Positions 12,901-21,268 of a stretch of DNA of 64,000 bases are shown piece after piece. Made by a program: the position numbers and the translations under genes. The notes beneath the pieces are model-generated. The model ran no database searches, was not told the origin of the DNA, and was given only the letters and a program-made list of their open reading frames with translations. Numbering within the stretch: position 1 is the first letter of the stretch; the number at the start of each line of letters is the position of its first letter. Source of the stretch: Ypsolopha sequella (lineage: Eukaryota; Arthropoda; Insecta; Lepidoptera; Ypsolophidae); assembly GCA_934047225.1 (NCBI GenBank), contig OW203990.1:26763045-26827044 (forward strand). The letters are read 5' to 3'.

Positions 12901-15900
12901 TATGTAATAATAATTTAGTATATCAGCTCACGCGAGTTTTAATAATATTATAACTATAAATTTGCTATATTACAACAGTACTTAAATTCAAAAAATCTTT
13001 AATGTCATAGAAACATTTCTGTGTTAAATAATTAAATAACAGTTTCTTAAATAAATTGTAGGGCTTTTCTTTGAGACTGTCTGGTAACTTATTAAAAATC
13101 TTTATTTGCATAAAATATGTGGTTCTTTGGCAAAATTCCGTTCTGTATTTTGGAGTTATTAGTTTGTTTGGGTATCTAGTATTAAAATTGTATCTATCAC
13201 TATACTTTAGGAATAAATTTGTATGTGATTTCGTGAAACATGCCATTTCATAAATATATAGACTTGGCAGGGACAGCAGTTTGTTTCTTATAAAATATGG
13301 TTTACATGACACAGTGGGTTCCAAATTGAAAATTGCGCGTATACTTTTTTTCTGTACTATAAAAGCTCTATTTATTTCTCTCGCATTTCCCCAAAGAATA
13401 AGTCCGTATCGTAGCAGTGACATAACATATCCGTGATAAGCAAGGAGTGCAGTTTTGGTATCTGAAGTTCGTTGTAAACGATATAGAACATATACAAAAC
13501 TATTAATTTTTGAACACATTTTTTCTATGTGGGGAAGCCATGTTAAAAAACTGTCCATTGTTATGCCCAGAAATTTTGTTTCTTCAGTTTCTTCAATACT
13601 TTCTCCATTACATGTTATATTTACTTTAAGATGTTTCATTTTTTTGTTTCTGAATTGAATGAATTTGGTTTTGTTTGTATTAATTTTTAAGTTATTAAAT
13701 TTAAGCCAGTCCACTATTTTTGTAATATTATTATTTACATCATTTTCAAAGCTTTCAAAATTATCACACACATTAACTACAGAAATATCATCAGCAAACA
13801 ATATACATTTATTGTTTATAGCATCTGGAAGATCATTGATGTAAATAAGGAAAAGAAGGGGTCCCAGGACACTGCCTTGTGGTACACCAAACTTATTTAC
13901 AAGAGCTGTGGATTTGTATTGCATGTTTTCACATTTTTCATTAATTTTATTTATTTCTACAGTTTGTTGCCTTTCTTTGAGGTAGCTATCTAACCAATCC
14001 CTGATTACACCGCGAAGACCATATCTTTCACATTTACTTATAAGAAGTTCATGCGAAACAAAATCAAATGCTTTGCTCATATCATAATATGTTATACATG
14101 TGGCTTTACTTTTATCTACGTTTTCAGTTATTTCTTTCACAAGTTGAAAACCTGCCAATGCGGTTGATTTATTTTTTTGAAAACCATTTTGCTCAATTTT
14201 TAAAATATTATACTTATTTAGGAAATTCATAATTCTACTGTGCATAGTTTTTTCGAATATCTTTGAGAATATTGATACAAACGCTATTTGTCTATAATTT
14301 TGTACATCTGTTTTGTCACCTTTTTTAAATAAGGGCTTTATTATTGACGGTTTTAGAGCTTCCGGAAACGTTCCTTCCTTAAAGGATAAATTTATAATAT
14401 AACTTAAGATTTCTGATATATAAACAGCACTGATCTTTATTATTTTAGTTGCAAAGCCATCATAGCCTACGGCACTTGTATTTTTTAAATGTTTGATTAT
14501 AGTAATGATTTCTGTAGTTTCACAAGGTTTTAAAAACATAGTGTTGTTGTGTATTTTTATTAAATTAGAATATTCGTTATTTGAAAAATTTGTACTTTTT
14601 ATATGTTTACTTTGTTCGTCTATGACATTTTTATTGAATTCGTTAGCAATTACTGTAGGGTTTGTTAAGATTTTATTGTTAATGTTTATTTTATCAATTT
14701 CATTTATCTCTTTAGGTGTTGTTTTGTCTTTTATTAGATTCCATGAGGTTTTGCACTTATTTTTTGATTGAAGAAGAAGTTTTTTACTAGCATTAGATTG
14801 AGCATTAAATATACATTTTTTTAGCAATTTGTTATAATAATGAAACTTGATTTTATCCTGGCAATTTTTTGTATAATATTGTTTATATCTCAAGTACCTA
14901 CTTTTTTTACATGAATTCCGTATCCCTCGCGTGATCCACTTTGCAGTGATAGGTTTATTTTTTATCCTTATCCTTATTGTTGGAAAACAGAGATCATAAA
15001 ATAACGTAAACAAGTCCTTGAAATAATTATATGCCATGTTCACATTATCTGTTTCTAACACCTGTGACCAAGATAACGAACTTAGACATTCACAGAATTT
15101 CCTTATATTGTCATTAGAGTAATCTCTTTTTTTAGTATAATAAACTGGTACAATTGTTGACATTTTATTTTCAATAGGGAATGATAATATCTGACATGTA
15201 TTGTGATCTGATAATCCGCTTTGTATAACTGATACATCTATTTTATCTGTTATGTTACTGGCAATGTTATCAATACAAGTTTTTTGTCTCGTTGGTTCAT
15301 TAATATGTAACTTAAAGTTAAAATTTTTAAATGTAGACATTAATTCTTTACACACTTTAGTACTATCTTTTAGTATATCAATGTTATAGTCTCCACATAT
15401 AACAATTTTCTTTATTCTTTTTCTATTTAATTTATGTAATATATTCTGTAATTTGAGAATAAATGTGGATACATCGGAATCAGGAGTCCTATATACGCAT
15501 AATATCATACATTTAATTTTAGGGATTTCAATTCCGCAGCATTCAAAGACTGCATTAGTACAATATTCTTTGAAGTTTATTTCTTTAGTGAGTATGTTAG
15601 GTTGAGCAAAAATACAGACCCCACCCCTCTTCATATTTCTAGAATAATGTGCAGCTAATTTATATCCCAGTATTTTAGCATTCGCTTCAGTGCCTTCCTT
15701 GAGAAAAGTTTCACTAAAACAAAGGATATCTGTTGTCTTAGTTCCGTTTAGATCCTCCAGTAAAATTTCTATGAGGTTTCTCTTATTCAGTAAGCCAGCA
15801 ATATTTTGATGGAAAACTGTGCATACATTATTATTTTTCTGAACGAAATAACTGCTTTTTGTCTTTGGTATCAGTTGTTATATCTTTATTCGTATTTGTT

Positions 15901-18003
15901 GATGTTGATGTCCTTACCAAGTTATCAGTATTATATTCATTACCATTTATGAATAATTTGTTATTTTTTATGATTGCGTGATGTCCACTATCGCGCGCAT
16001 TTTTCATTTCTTCTGTTAGTAGTTTCCTTTCAGATAATTCATTCTTTGTCAAATATTTAGAAATATACAGTCCAGTCCCTTTAAATGCATAAGCATTTTG
16101 CAAAACATAGTTCGTAGTTCTTTTGCTTATCAACTCAATTTGTATGGGTCGACGATATCCCTTTCTGCCTATACGTTCGATTTTCTCTATATAACCGTCT
16201 ATATTTATATTCATGATATCATAGAACATATGGTTTATTTTTGTATATAATTCTTCATAATTCTCACGACCGTGCTCCCACATGCCATATATGACGAATT
16301 TTTTATCCGTATTATCCTCCTGTTTAAAATTAGTATTGTCACTTTGCGGGGCGTTTTTTTCAATGTTTTGTTGTATTATTAGTTCTTCATTAATTTTATG
16401 TACAGCTTTTTTCAGCTGTTCATTTTCTTTTTCTATTGTTTTTATTTTAATATTTAGTTTATTTATATCATCCTCTTGGTTATTTTGTTTGATTTCCAAT
16501 GAATTTGTTGTTCTTATGAACTCTGTTTTGATTAATTTAATCTCTTGTTTTATTTCTGTTTTTATCATAGCCTTAAATTCTTGTAGTAATGAATTTTTTA
16601 TTGAATCCAGTTTTCTGTCCAATAGTTCTTCAAATTTTGACAATGTGATTGATTCTTCGTAATAGGTATTACCATGACTCTCCAAAATTGACTCATTCAC
16701 AGAAATATTACCAAGCTCATTTTCTCTATGTTCCGTAGGGGTGGTGACTAAAGGGGTGGTAACAATCGGGGGATTGTGAGAGCGTACAGGTGTACTATCG
16801 CTATTATTGCTTTTATTGCGATAAGTAATATTGGAGCAGTTAGGACAGATCCATTTATATTTTTTTCCACAATAGTTTTTCATAAATTCCGCTGAAGTCA
16901 TATTCAGACAGAGATAGTGGTACGATTTTTTGCAAGCCGTACATTTTAGAACTTCCATGTTGGTAATACTAGAATTGCATGCAGAGCAAATCATTTTGTA
17001 ATTCAATTTGTATGAAAGTGAAATTGAAAATCGCTGTTATTGATCAAATATGAAAGATTATAAGTTCCAAATCACATGTACAACAAAATAAATTCATAAA
17101 AAGATTGAAGTCGGGCGGGGTTTGAACTCGCTTCTCGAAAGCGCTGCGGGCGTTCCTAGTAGCACCGCTAACCACTTTGCCATCCAGTAAGATAATTGTC
17201 AGTACGAAATAAGTTGTTGCTATCTTCCACTTTATGTGTTTTCATGGTAATTAACGACTATATTTGTGTGGCATTGAACTTCCTTTGTTCACAAAATATG
17301 ATTCATAGCCACTCACCGATTGTTTTGGAATGTGTAACGGCCAAGTTTTCGAAGATTTTTCCTGTTTTTAAGGATTTAACTGATATAATTTCTGTATTTA
17401 AATTGACACTATTGTTTCTTAAAGCTTTCTGGTTGTAATGGTATATATTTACACTAAAAACAATAACTTTTTACTACAAATTTAAAATTAATTATCAGGA
17501 ACACACAAACGCACGTCTGACTCCGAATGAAACCGCGGTATTGTTGGGTTTGACACATGACTTGAAACTTTTTAGCCTACAGAAAATCGCTGCCCACAGA
17601 TTAAAAATAATCTTAGCTTTTTGACACTTGAAAGCAGGGTAACGCCATCTATGTTTACCTCTAAAATCTTGATCAAGGTCAGTCTGGAAAACCGCTCATT
17701 GGACCAATTTTGACGCGCATCATGCGCGTCACGCTCAATACGGAACGAACGCTAAATCATGTTTATTGCAGGCTCCGCCTCCTGTGCCGATTCGCGCAAT
17801 GCGTGCTATCCCCCGAGTCAGAGTCCGCGCTGCGTGGGTACGAGGCTTGTGTCCCCGCGGCCCTGGGGTCGAGCCCCGGCGACGTGGCCACGTGGGGCGC
17901 CGCCCCGCACCCCCGCCGACTGCCTCGTCTCGCCATCAGGCTGTTCCCTAAGTACGAGAGGTATTTCCTACTCGAGTATGATTTGACGCCCGAAGAAACT
18001 TAG
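937..18003 (+). CDS. unidentified multi-exon gene, C-terminal 385 residues
   Basis: Seven exons join without a stop: 937-1064, 2186-2370, 4185-4282, 5194-5329, 6750-6927, 11173-11373 and 17772-18003 (TAG). Every border is AG/GT and phases agree (0,2,1,0,1,2,2), total 1158 nt. The gene begins left of the window. The protein is Leu/Ala-rich and looks helical throughout, with pieces such as RLSAISLWVRAM, ALWICYTCRVAW and RLLCRFAQCVLSP, and ends FLLEYDLTPEET. It has no signal peptide, obvious membrane span or catalytic motif. A HEAT-like scaffold protein is likely. I considered MMS22L, a replication-fork repair factor, from short resemblances (xSxWxRxx and KLL-x-R-x3-C-x-L-x-P-type segments), but the match is too weak to name. 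Introns hold a 30-bp minisatellite (8.7-10.0 kb) and an antisense LINE (12.6-17.0 kb). Exon structure is more certain than function. Confidence 0.8.
1087..1165. mobile_element. fragment of the TA-flanked MITE family seen at 10751
   Basis: ACGGGGTGTTAACTGGCGATAG resembles the termini of the MITE at 10751-10995, including the GTACTATCGCCAG motif in reverse complement and the GTGAAAAAAA stretch. Only one end is present. It lies just after the 5' splice site at 1065. Confidence 0.45.
1190..1991 (-). mobile_element. 5'-truncated non-LTR retrotransposon (LINE) tail
   Basis: An open frame of 171 residues on the minus strand (1991-1476) matches the C-terminal region of a Jockey/CR1-like ORF2. It reads IWGKG..., FIAQKKCIRAI, then FPSLYNFEVALFVKKN, and closely parallels the end of the full-length ORF2 at 12965-15838 (IVQKKSIRAIF; LPSLYIYEMACFTKS). 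The 3' end is near 1190-1230, with AGAAT-type repeats and TTTATTTGCA. It is a dead, 5'-truncated copy of a related family. Confidence 0.75.
2450..2830 (+). repeat. interspersed repeat ending in GAATTT repeats, with MITE termini inside
   Basis: TTGCTAAG-type sequence near 2458, the TTCTTAGCAAGACTAATCGA segment and the body to the GAATTT repeats at 2815-2833 match the reverse complement of 56620-57015. A second, partial copy occurs near 24125. Inside, 2555-2640 carries the palindromic motif of the CAAGGTGAAAT MITE family (compare 41920 and 56803). It is probably a truncated LINE or SINE with an embedded MITE. Confidence 0.5.
3017..3173. mobile_element. 157-bp palindromic MITE
   Basis: Arms of about 38 bp are near-perfect inverted repeats: GTGTCGATTCGGCTAAACAC at 3017 and its complement ending in GCCGAATCGACAC at 3173. 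Inner arms TAACTAATTTGACAG and CTGTCAAATTAGTTA also pair. The centre holds a second small inverted repeat (TCTTTTTCTTTCC...AAAAGACAAAGA). It is non-coding. Confidence 0.7.
3465..3640 (+). repeat. interspersed repeat with GGGTTCCGTA and GTCT microsatellite
   Basis: TTTTTAGGGTTCCGTAG..., a run of TCTGTCTGTCTGTC and the motif AGTACTAGAAAGCT recur at 7188-7330. GGGTTCCGTAC / (GTCC)n modules also occur at 26265, 39310-39390 and 61520-61780, so this is a high-copy genomic family. No protein is visible here. Confidence 0.55.
4021..4048 (+). repeat. ATTC microsatellite
   Basis: About six ATTC units lie at the 3' end of a short repeat that contains an AATAAA signal at 4010. The position suggests the tail of a retroposed sequence ending at 4048. 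Confidence 0.6.
4945..5150. repeat. foldback built from two SINE heads
   Basis: CCGCGTAATTCTCATTT near 4977 is the complement of AAATGAGAATTACGCGG near 5105. The left arm ends in a reverse-complement T-arm-like CGACCGGGGATCGAGC; the right arm continues with GGTAGAGCCC and TTGAGAGGCC of a tRNA-like SINE head. Two SINEs in opposite orientation, or one foldback family, abut the exon at 5194. Confidence 0.45.
5646..6033. mobile_element. hAT-family MITE, 388 bp, with perfect 8-bp target duplication
   Basis: Termini are CAGTGGCGTATTTTAGG and TAGGGTAAATACGCCACTG, an inverted pair of typical hAT form. The flanks 5638-5645 and 6034-6041 are both GCTGTCAC, a perfect 8-bp duplication. The interior is A+T-rich with no reading frame, so it must have been moved by an hAT transposase encoded elsewhere. 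Confidence 0.88.
6962..7060 (+). repeat. SINE head fragment
   Basis: TAGGACGCTGGACTTTCAATCTTGAG followed by a B-box-like GAGTTTGAATCC matches the anticodon-to-T-arm portion of the SINEs at 22088, 42238 and 57990. It starts 35 nt after the 5' splice site at 6928. Confidence 0.5.
7188..7560 (+). repeat. second copy of the GGGTTCCGTA/GTCT repeat
   Basis: It shares TTTTTAGGGTTCCGTAG, the TCTG/GTCT run and AGTACTAGAAAGCT with 3465-3640, and extends further right (GATAAAGTGGTACAGC, then a C-rich run near 7553). It is non-coding. Confidence 0.5.
7621..8446 (+). mobile_element. 5'-truncated LINE: ORF2 C-terminus and 3' UTR
   Basis: A 146-residue frame (7621-8061) reads RLIQRVQNACTRFCYN, then KMAARRDLHF and SKVWNDLPPPIREC, the signature C-terminal tail of Jockey/CR1-type ORF2 proteins. 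The 3' UTR runs to AATAAA near 8412 and ends in (TTTC)n at 8425-8441, the same tail as the LINE at 12637. The reverse transcriptase core is missing. Confidence 0.8.
8533..8662. repeat. inverted repeat next to the minisatellite
   Basis: AGATCGCGCTAAACTT near 8537 pairs with AAGTTTGGCGCGATCT near 8642. The enclosed sequence is unremarkable. The pair lies about 50 bp left of the 30-bp array and may be a remnant of the element in which the array arose. Confidence 0.5.
8708..10035. repeat. 30-bp minisatellite, about 44 copies
   Basis: The unit is AAATCGGCTGGGGCGTGTTT plus CAAACGTATC, exactly 30 bp, repeated without length change for about 1.3 kb in an intron (6928-11172). The first ~500 bp alternate two variants (GCGTGTTT/CAAACG and GTGTGTTT/CAAAAG), giving a 60-bp unit. 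A TA/TG difference before GGGCG adds a 120-bp level at 8881-9240. The right two thirds are simpler. Because 30 is a multiple of three and the unit lacks stops in several frames, long open frames run through on both strands; they have no independent sign of being genes. Confidence 0.95.
10484..10695. mobile_element. MITE-like imperfect hairpin element
   Basis: Outer arms CACAAAATAA (10486) and TTATTTTGTG (10680), middle arms AGCGAAAACAG and CTGTTTTCGCT, and inner arms around GACGCGTACGTATGATGATC form one long imperfect hairpin of about 210 bp. A 60-codon frame inside is an accident of the arms. Confidence 0.65.
10751..10995. mobile_element. Tc1/mariner-type MITE, TA-flanked
   Basis: Termini CAGGGTGTTAAGTTGAAG and AACTTCATCTTAACACCCTG are inverted repeats flanked by TA on both sides (10749-10750 and 10996-10997), as expected for Tc1/mariner insertion. 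The inside is non-coding, with a GTGAAAAAAAATTGTGAAAT / TTCACGATTTGGAG pair. Related fragments are at 1087 and about 49850-49970. Confidence 0.8.
11374..12574. other. intron stretch with no recognisable feature
   Basis: After the 5' splice site at 11374 there is a TCTC microsatellite (11381-11400), then about 1.1 kb of unassigned intron sequence. It shows no long reading frame, strong inverted repeat or familiar repeat motif. Confidence 0.4.
12834..12913. other. perfect 26-bp stem hairpin in the LINE 3' UTR
   Basis: Left arm 12834-12859 (TTATTATTACATACGGCTTG then AACACT) is the exact complement of 12888-12913, with a 28-nt loop. It lies between the ORF2 stop and the microsatellite tail. A conserved 3' hairpin could serve as the recognition site for the element's reverse transcriptase; alternatively it is a tiny inserted palindrome. 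Confidence 0.75.
12965..15838 (-). CDS. LINE ORF2: APE endonuclease and reverse transcriptase
   Basis: The frame is open for about 958 codons. The first ATG is at 15634, but the same frame is open upstream and encodes the endonuclease start (VFHQNIAGL, then DILCFSETFL), so translation must begin before that ATG, inside or next to the end of ORF1. Endonuclease motifs GGVCIF, VICGDYNIDI and SGLSDHNT are present. Reverse transcriptase motifs follow: KPSIIKPLFKKGDK, NGFQKNKST, YYDMSKAFDFVSH, GVPQGSVLGPLLFLIYIND and the catalytic LFADDISVV. A C-terminal region (LLRYGLILWGNA, IVQKKSIRAIF) resembles the fragments at 1476 and 47690. All catalytic residues I can recognise are intact. The start codon is not settled; overlap with ORF1 suggests reinitiation or frameshifting. 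Confidence 0.88.
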   Translation of the reverse strand, partial: KNNNVCTVFHQNIAGLLNKRNLIEILLEDLNGTKTTDILCFSETFLKEGTEANAKILGYKLAAHYSRNMKRGGVCIFAQPNILTKEINFKEYCTNAVFECCGIEIPKIKCMILCVYRTPDSDVSTFILKLQNILHKLNRKRIKKIVICGDYNIDILKDSTKVCKELMSTFKNFNFKLHINEPTRQKTCIDNIASNITDKIDVSVIQSGLSDHNTCQILSFPIENKMSTIVPVYYTKKRDYSNDNIRKFCECLSSLSWSQVLETDNVNMAYNYFKDLFTLFYDLCFPTIRIRIKNKPITAKWITRGIRNSCKKSRYLRYKQYYTKNCQDKIKFHYYNKLLKKCIFNAQSNASKKLLLQSKNKCKTSWNLIKDKTTPKEINEIDKININNKILTNPTVIANEFNKNVIDEQSKHIKSTNFSNNEYSNLIKIHNNTMFLKPCETTEIITIIKHLKNTSAVGYDGFATKIIKISAVYISEILSYIINLSFKEGTFPEALKPSIIKPLFKKGDKTDVQNYRQIAFVSIFSKIFEKTMHSRIMNFLNKYNILKIEQNGFQKNKSTALAGFQLVKEITENVDKSKATCITYYDMSKAFDFVSHELLISKCERYGLRGVIRDWLDSYLKERQQTVEINKINEKCENMQYKSTALVNKFGVPQGSVLGPLLFLIYINDLPDAINNKCILFADDISVVNVCDNFESFENDVNNNITKIVDWLKFNNLKINTNKTKFIQFRNKKMKHLKVNITCNGESIEETEETKFLGITMDSFLTWLPHIEKMCSKINSFVYVLYRLQRTSDTKTALLAYHGYVMSLLRYGLILWGNAREINRAFIVQKKSIRAIFNLEPTVSCKPYFIRNKLLSLPSLYIYEMACFTKSHTNLFLKYSDRYNFNTRYPNKLITPKYRTEFCQRTTYFMQIKIFNKLPDSLKEKPYNLFKKLLFNYLTQKCFYDIKDFLNLSTVVI
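15831..17006 (-). CDS. LINE ORF1: PHD-finger, coiled-coil nucleic-acid chaperone
   Basis: 391 residues. The first 60 contain a PHD-type zinc finger (CSACNSSI, CTACKKSYHYLCL, WICPNCSN; C4-H-C3 spacing). Residues ~120-215 form a charged Lys/Glu/Ile-rich coiled coil. The C-terminal third (VIYGMWEHG, IEKIERIGRKGYRRPIQIEL, LTEEMKNAR) matches the RNA-binding module found in many LINE ORF1 and related proteins. PHD-containing ORF1 proteins are known from CR1-group elements. It stops at 15831 in a frame overlapping ORF2. The expected role is binding the element RNA and aiding reverse transcription in the nucleus. Confidence 0.85.
   Translation of the reverse strand: MNYKMICSACNSSITNMEVLKCTACKKSYHYLCLNMTSAEFMKNYCGKKYKWICPNCSNITYRNKSNNSDSTPVRSHNPPIVTTPLVTTPTEHRENELGNISVNESILESHGNTYYEESITLSKFEELLDRKLDSIKNSLLQEFKAMIKTEIKQEIKLIKTEFIRTTNSLEIKQNNQEDDINKLNIKIKTIEKENEQLKKAVHKINEELIIQQNIEKNAPQSDNTNFKQEDNTDKKFVIYGMWEHGRENYEELYTKINHMFYDIMNINIDGYIEKIERIGRKGYRRPIQIELISKRTTNYVLQNAYAFKGTGLYISKYLTKNELSERKLLTEEMKNARDSGHHAIIKNNKLFINGNEYNTDNLVRTSTSTNTNKDITTDTKDKKQLFRSEK
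17105..17192 (-). repeat. tRNA-like SINE head or tRNA pseudogene
   Basis: On the minus strand, TGGCAAAGTGGTTAGCGG resembles an A box and GAGTTCAAACCCCG a B box, with a longer variable region between them. The ends do not form a full acceptor stem, so it is not offered as a functional tRNA. It lies just outside the 5' end of the LINE. Confidence 0.5.
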
Positions 18004-18323
18004 CCATTAAAGGAAAATTTGATGATGAGTATTACCGCTTAGAATTAGGTTGAGATCTGACTGGCAGTTAAGAAAATAAGTTTAGTATTATGTGATTTCG
18101 TAAAAGGTTTTATAGGTAATTGATCTCGAATATGTGTTGATCCGTTACGTAAAGACTACGCTTTGTATATTATATCGTATACATGTTTTTATGTTTATAT
18201 CTTATAATTCAAGTATTTGTAAGCTCTATTATCTAGAGGTACTTGCAAAAAATAGAGGAGTTACAGCGCGGGAACAAACATTATACAGCTCAGAACAAGG
18301 CTCTTTTGTCTGACTTATATATA

Positions 18324-18585
18324 CAAGGTGACTTTTTGATCATTGTCCAAATTCATACTAGAGGCTTAATAAGTGATCACTATCTTGGATCAGTAACAAT
18401 TTTTGTGAAATTCGTAAATTGAAATTTCGGCTTCCCATAGAAATTCAGTTCCACTCCCGAGTGAATCACTATGGGGAGTCGAAATTTCATTTTACGAATT
18501 TCACCAAAATTGTTATTGATCCATGATAATGATCACTTACCAAGCCACCAGTATGAATTTGGACGATGATCAAAAATTCACCTTG
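18324..18585. mobile_element. TA-flanked palindromic MITE
   Basis: Termini CAAGGTGACTTTTTGATCAT and ATGATCAAAAATTCACCTTG are inverted repeats flanked by TA (18322-18323, 18586-18587). The arms extend almost to the centre (TAGTGATTCACT-like core). It belongs to the same superfamily as the CAAGGTGAAAT element at 41920. Confidence 0.8.
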
Positions 18586-18589
18586 TATA

Positions 18590-18848
18590 AGGTCTTTCAA
18601 TTTAAATGGAAAGTAATTTAGGAGGTGATTCAGTATAGTTAATACGTCACATTCCACTGAAAAGTACTTTTTTTTGTGCGAACTTTTTCTTCACCTGTCC
18701 ATACAAACTGAGTCAGCTGATCGGTCCCACTTTGTACTGAGAAGTAAAAAAAAAGTTCGCGCAAAAAAAAGTGCTTTGCAGTAGAATGTCATGTATAAAC
18801 GATACTGAATCACCTCCTAAATTACTTTCAATTTAAATTGAAAGACCT
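18590..18848. mobile_element. second TA-flanked palindromic MITE, adjacent
   Basis: AGGTCTTTCAATTTAAATGG at 18590 pairs with AAATTGAAAGACCT ending at 18848, with TA on both sides. Further arms GGAGGTGATTCAGTAT / ATACTGAATCACCTCC pair inside. It begins 4 bp after the preceding MITE, so two MITEs lie back to back just 3' of the gene ending at 18003. Confidence 0.8.
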
Positions 18849-19846
18849 TATATAAAAATAAAACTATGCAACACCTAGATTATTTATCTTTGAATCGGTT
18901 CCAACTAGTTGCCAACCATCCTATCTATGTTTTAGATAATATAATTTAATACCGATTGTCTTTGATACGTTCGCACTTGAGGTGACGTCACAGATCGTGA
19001 ATAGTTCAATTTATTTCGATGTTCAATACTAACTGAAGACAATTGGCATAGATTAAATTATTTTAAGGTGTGTTAATTCGAAAACCATTTCGAGGTTCAG
19101 GTTTAAAAAATCGTATTTTCGAAGTTTTGGCCTAAAAAACCTCATGATGATGAATATTTTTACGAAAAGGCCGCAACTTCCATTTGCCCTCGTGTGACGT
19201 CACTTGAGTAATGGCTGTTTAGAAATGTGTCCTTTGCTATCAAGATAAATTTATAGCTAGATGACAGATGAGTAGACAGACAGAGACAGACCACTTTTTT
19301 ATAAGCAATCACACATCACAATCAGTATAATGTCTAAAGTTCTCAAGTGACAAGGTCATCGGACAATTCTTTAAAAAAATAATGGTCATAACCATGTCCT
19401 AAAATGACGTAAATTCTCCGAAAAAAATTAAAAATAAAATCTTTTAAAAATTAAGGTATGGGAATTTTGAAAGTTGAGTTTTTAACTATGTGTTTGGCGG
19501 TTGGCAACCAGTTGGCAATTGACTCAAAGATACATAATGAGCCCGCTGATCGTAACAGTGAGTTAAAACCAATTTCAACTATCCAGGCAGCTTTCAGACA
19601 CACTGGCTTGTGTAAAGTGTGTGAGTTACGCGACCATTTTTGAAACCAGTTTTGTTGAATAGGGCAGCATGTCTACTTGTATCGTTTATAATTATCTGTT
19701 GTAGATTCTCATTTCTTGTTACTCTAATACCTATTTAACCAAATGATTCCATGACTATAGGTTTTGTTATGTCTATTTAATTAGAATTTCTATGTTATTC
19801 AGAAATAGCCAAAGAATAAGCCATATTAAAGCCAAGATAATGCAGC

Positions 19847-20006
19847 TGATTCTGAAGGTTTTAATTTTAGTTTTAGTGCTGTCAAAACTAAAATTATTAC
19901 AAAGTAATTTAGTTTCTGTTCCTACCATTTAAGGACTATTTTCTAATAAACTAAATTTAGTTTTGACAGCACTAAAGCTATAATTAAAGCCTTCAGAATC
20001 GGCTTT
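19847..20006. mobile_element. 160-bp palindromic MITE
   Basis: GCTGATTCTGAAGG / CCTTCAGAATCGGC at the outside and TTTTAGTGCTGTCAAAACTA / TAGTTTTGACAGCACTAAAG inside form a long stem. It is non-coding. Confidence 0.65.
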
Positions 20007-20849
20007 ATTTGCTCAGTTATTGATAAATTACGTTTTGTTACAGTTATATGATGCTTGTTATAGTTTGTTTTATTATCAAGACTATATTTTTATACGAAGT
20101 TGCAAATGTGATTCTAAAATAAAGCTTTAACTTGGAATAAATAAGTAATTTTATTACAACATTCATTATATATAACTTATAATTATCGAATAACTCAATT
20201 ATCATAAAACAAATAAACTTAGTATTTTAAATAAAGATACTCAAAGATTTCAAAAGTTTAGATGAGCCCTGGCACCTAAAATCTATTGCATTATTTTTGA
20301 ATGCGTGCGTTAACATAATGCCGACGCGCGCACACTTATGAGTGCGCAATCTGTCTACCTACGGTCAGTAAACTGATCGATCAGACTACTAAAGTTGTTA
20401 AAATGATTAACTTTAAGTGCACTTAAGGCGTCCAACTATCAGTGTGTTTATATGAGCAATGATTCCAAAATTTCCAAACGTGTGAGCGTCACCCATTTAA
20501 AGGTGGAAACATTTTGGTGCTGTCATAGTACAGTAAGGGCTTATCTTTACTTTGAAGATACTCAATCATTCTTATCACTCGTCAGTACTATATTTATTAT
20601 GGCATTACATTTTATTCACAATATCTCGTCATATTACTAAGTGCTAATCTATCTACACATTCTCACCAGTCATCATATCGTAGATAATGCCTGCTACTGT
20701 GTGTTGCATCAAATATTTATAACATTACGATAAGTATTCTGATTCGTTACGTATTGAATAACGTTATGATATTTTATCGTTTATCGTAATGTTTATCGGC
20801 TTATTTCTTTTTTTTTATATATATTATTATATAGGTAAATATATACACA

Positions 20850-21268
20850 TTAGGCACAATTATAAAACATCATGATCGAATCCAAGATATATTTCGGGCC
20901 ACACTGGGCATTAGTAATAATAATGAACACTTTATTGCACACAGTTAAATACAGATTAGAATTAAGATAAATACAGGGCAAAGGCGGATTTATTTCTGAA
21001 AGAAATTTCTTCCAGTCAACCATAAATGACAGACATGAAGAAACATTATACATTGGCTTATTGAAATTTAAAATGAGTGCATAAAGAGTGATATAAATAG
21101 GTATGTAACTATAATTGGATGTATGTAACAGAATTACATTGTAACTAGTTGTAGTAATTCCTTTACTAATTTACTAATTAATTTACATTACTCCCAACTG
21201 ATGCCGGGCCCAGTGGGACCCGAAATATATCTTGGATTCGATCATTATGTTTTATAATTGTGCCCGAT
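20850..21268. mobile_element. palindromic element interrupted by a retroposed fragment
   Basis: Outer arms CACAATTATAAAACATCATG at 20856 and the complement near 21237-21263, including GATCGAATCCAAGATATATT / AATATATCTTGGATTCGATC, are nearly identical. Between them, 20926-21070 is a minus-strand retroposed fragment starting CTTTATTGCACACAG, a motif repeated at 32412 and 34990. It is a nested insertion. Confidence 0.65.

Larger units (their letters stand above)
12636..17040 (-). mobile_element. apparently complete non-LTR retrotransposon, two intact ORFs
   Basis: On the minus strand the order is a short 5' region, ORF1 (17006-15831), ORF2 in an overlapping frame (about 15838-12965), a ~330-nt 3' UTR with a perfect hairpin (12834-12913) and a (TTTC)n tail (read as GAAA repeats at 12636-12660). 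Both frames are open from end to end, unlike every other LINE in the window, so this copy looks young. ORF2 architecture (APE endonuclease plus reverse transcriptase) and a PHD-finger ORF1 point to a CR1/Jockey-group element. It sits antisense in the intron between exons 11173-11373 and 17772-18003. The exact 5' border is uncertain. Confidence 0.85.
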
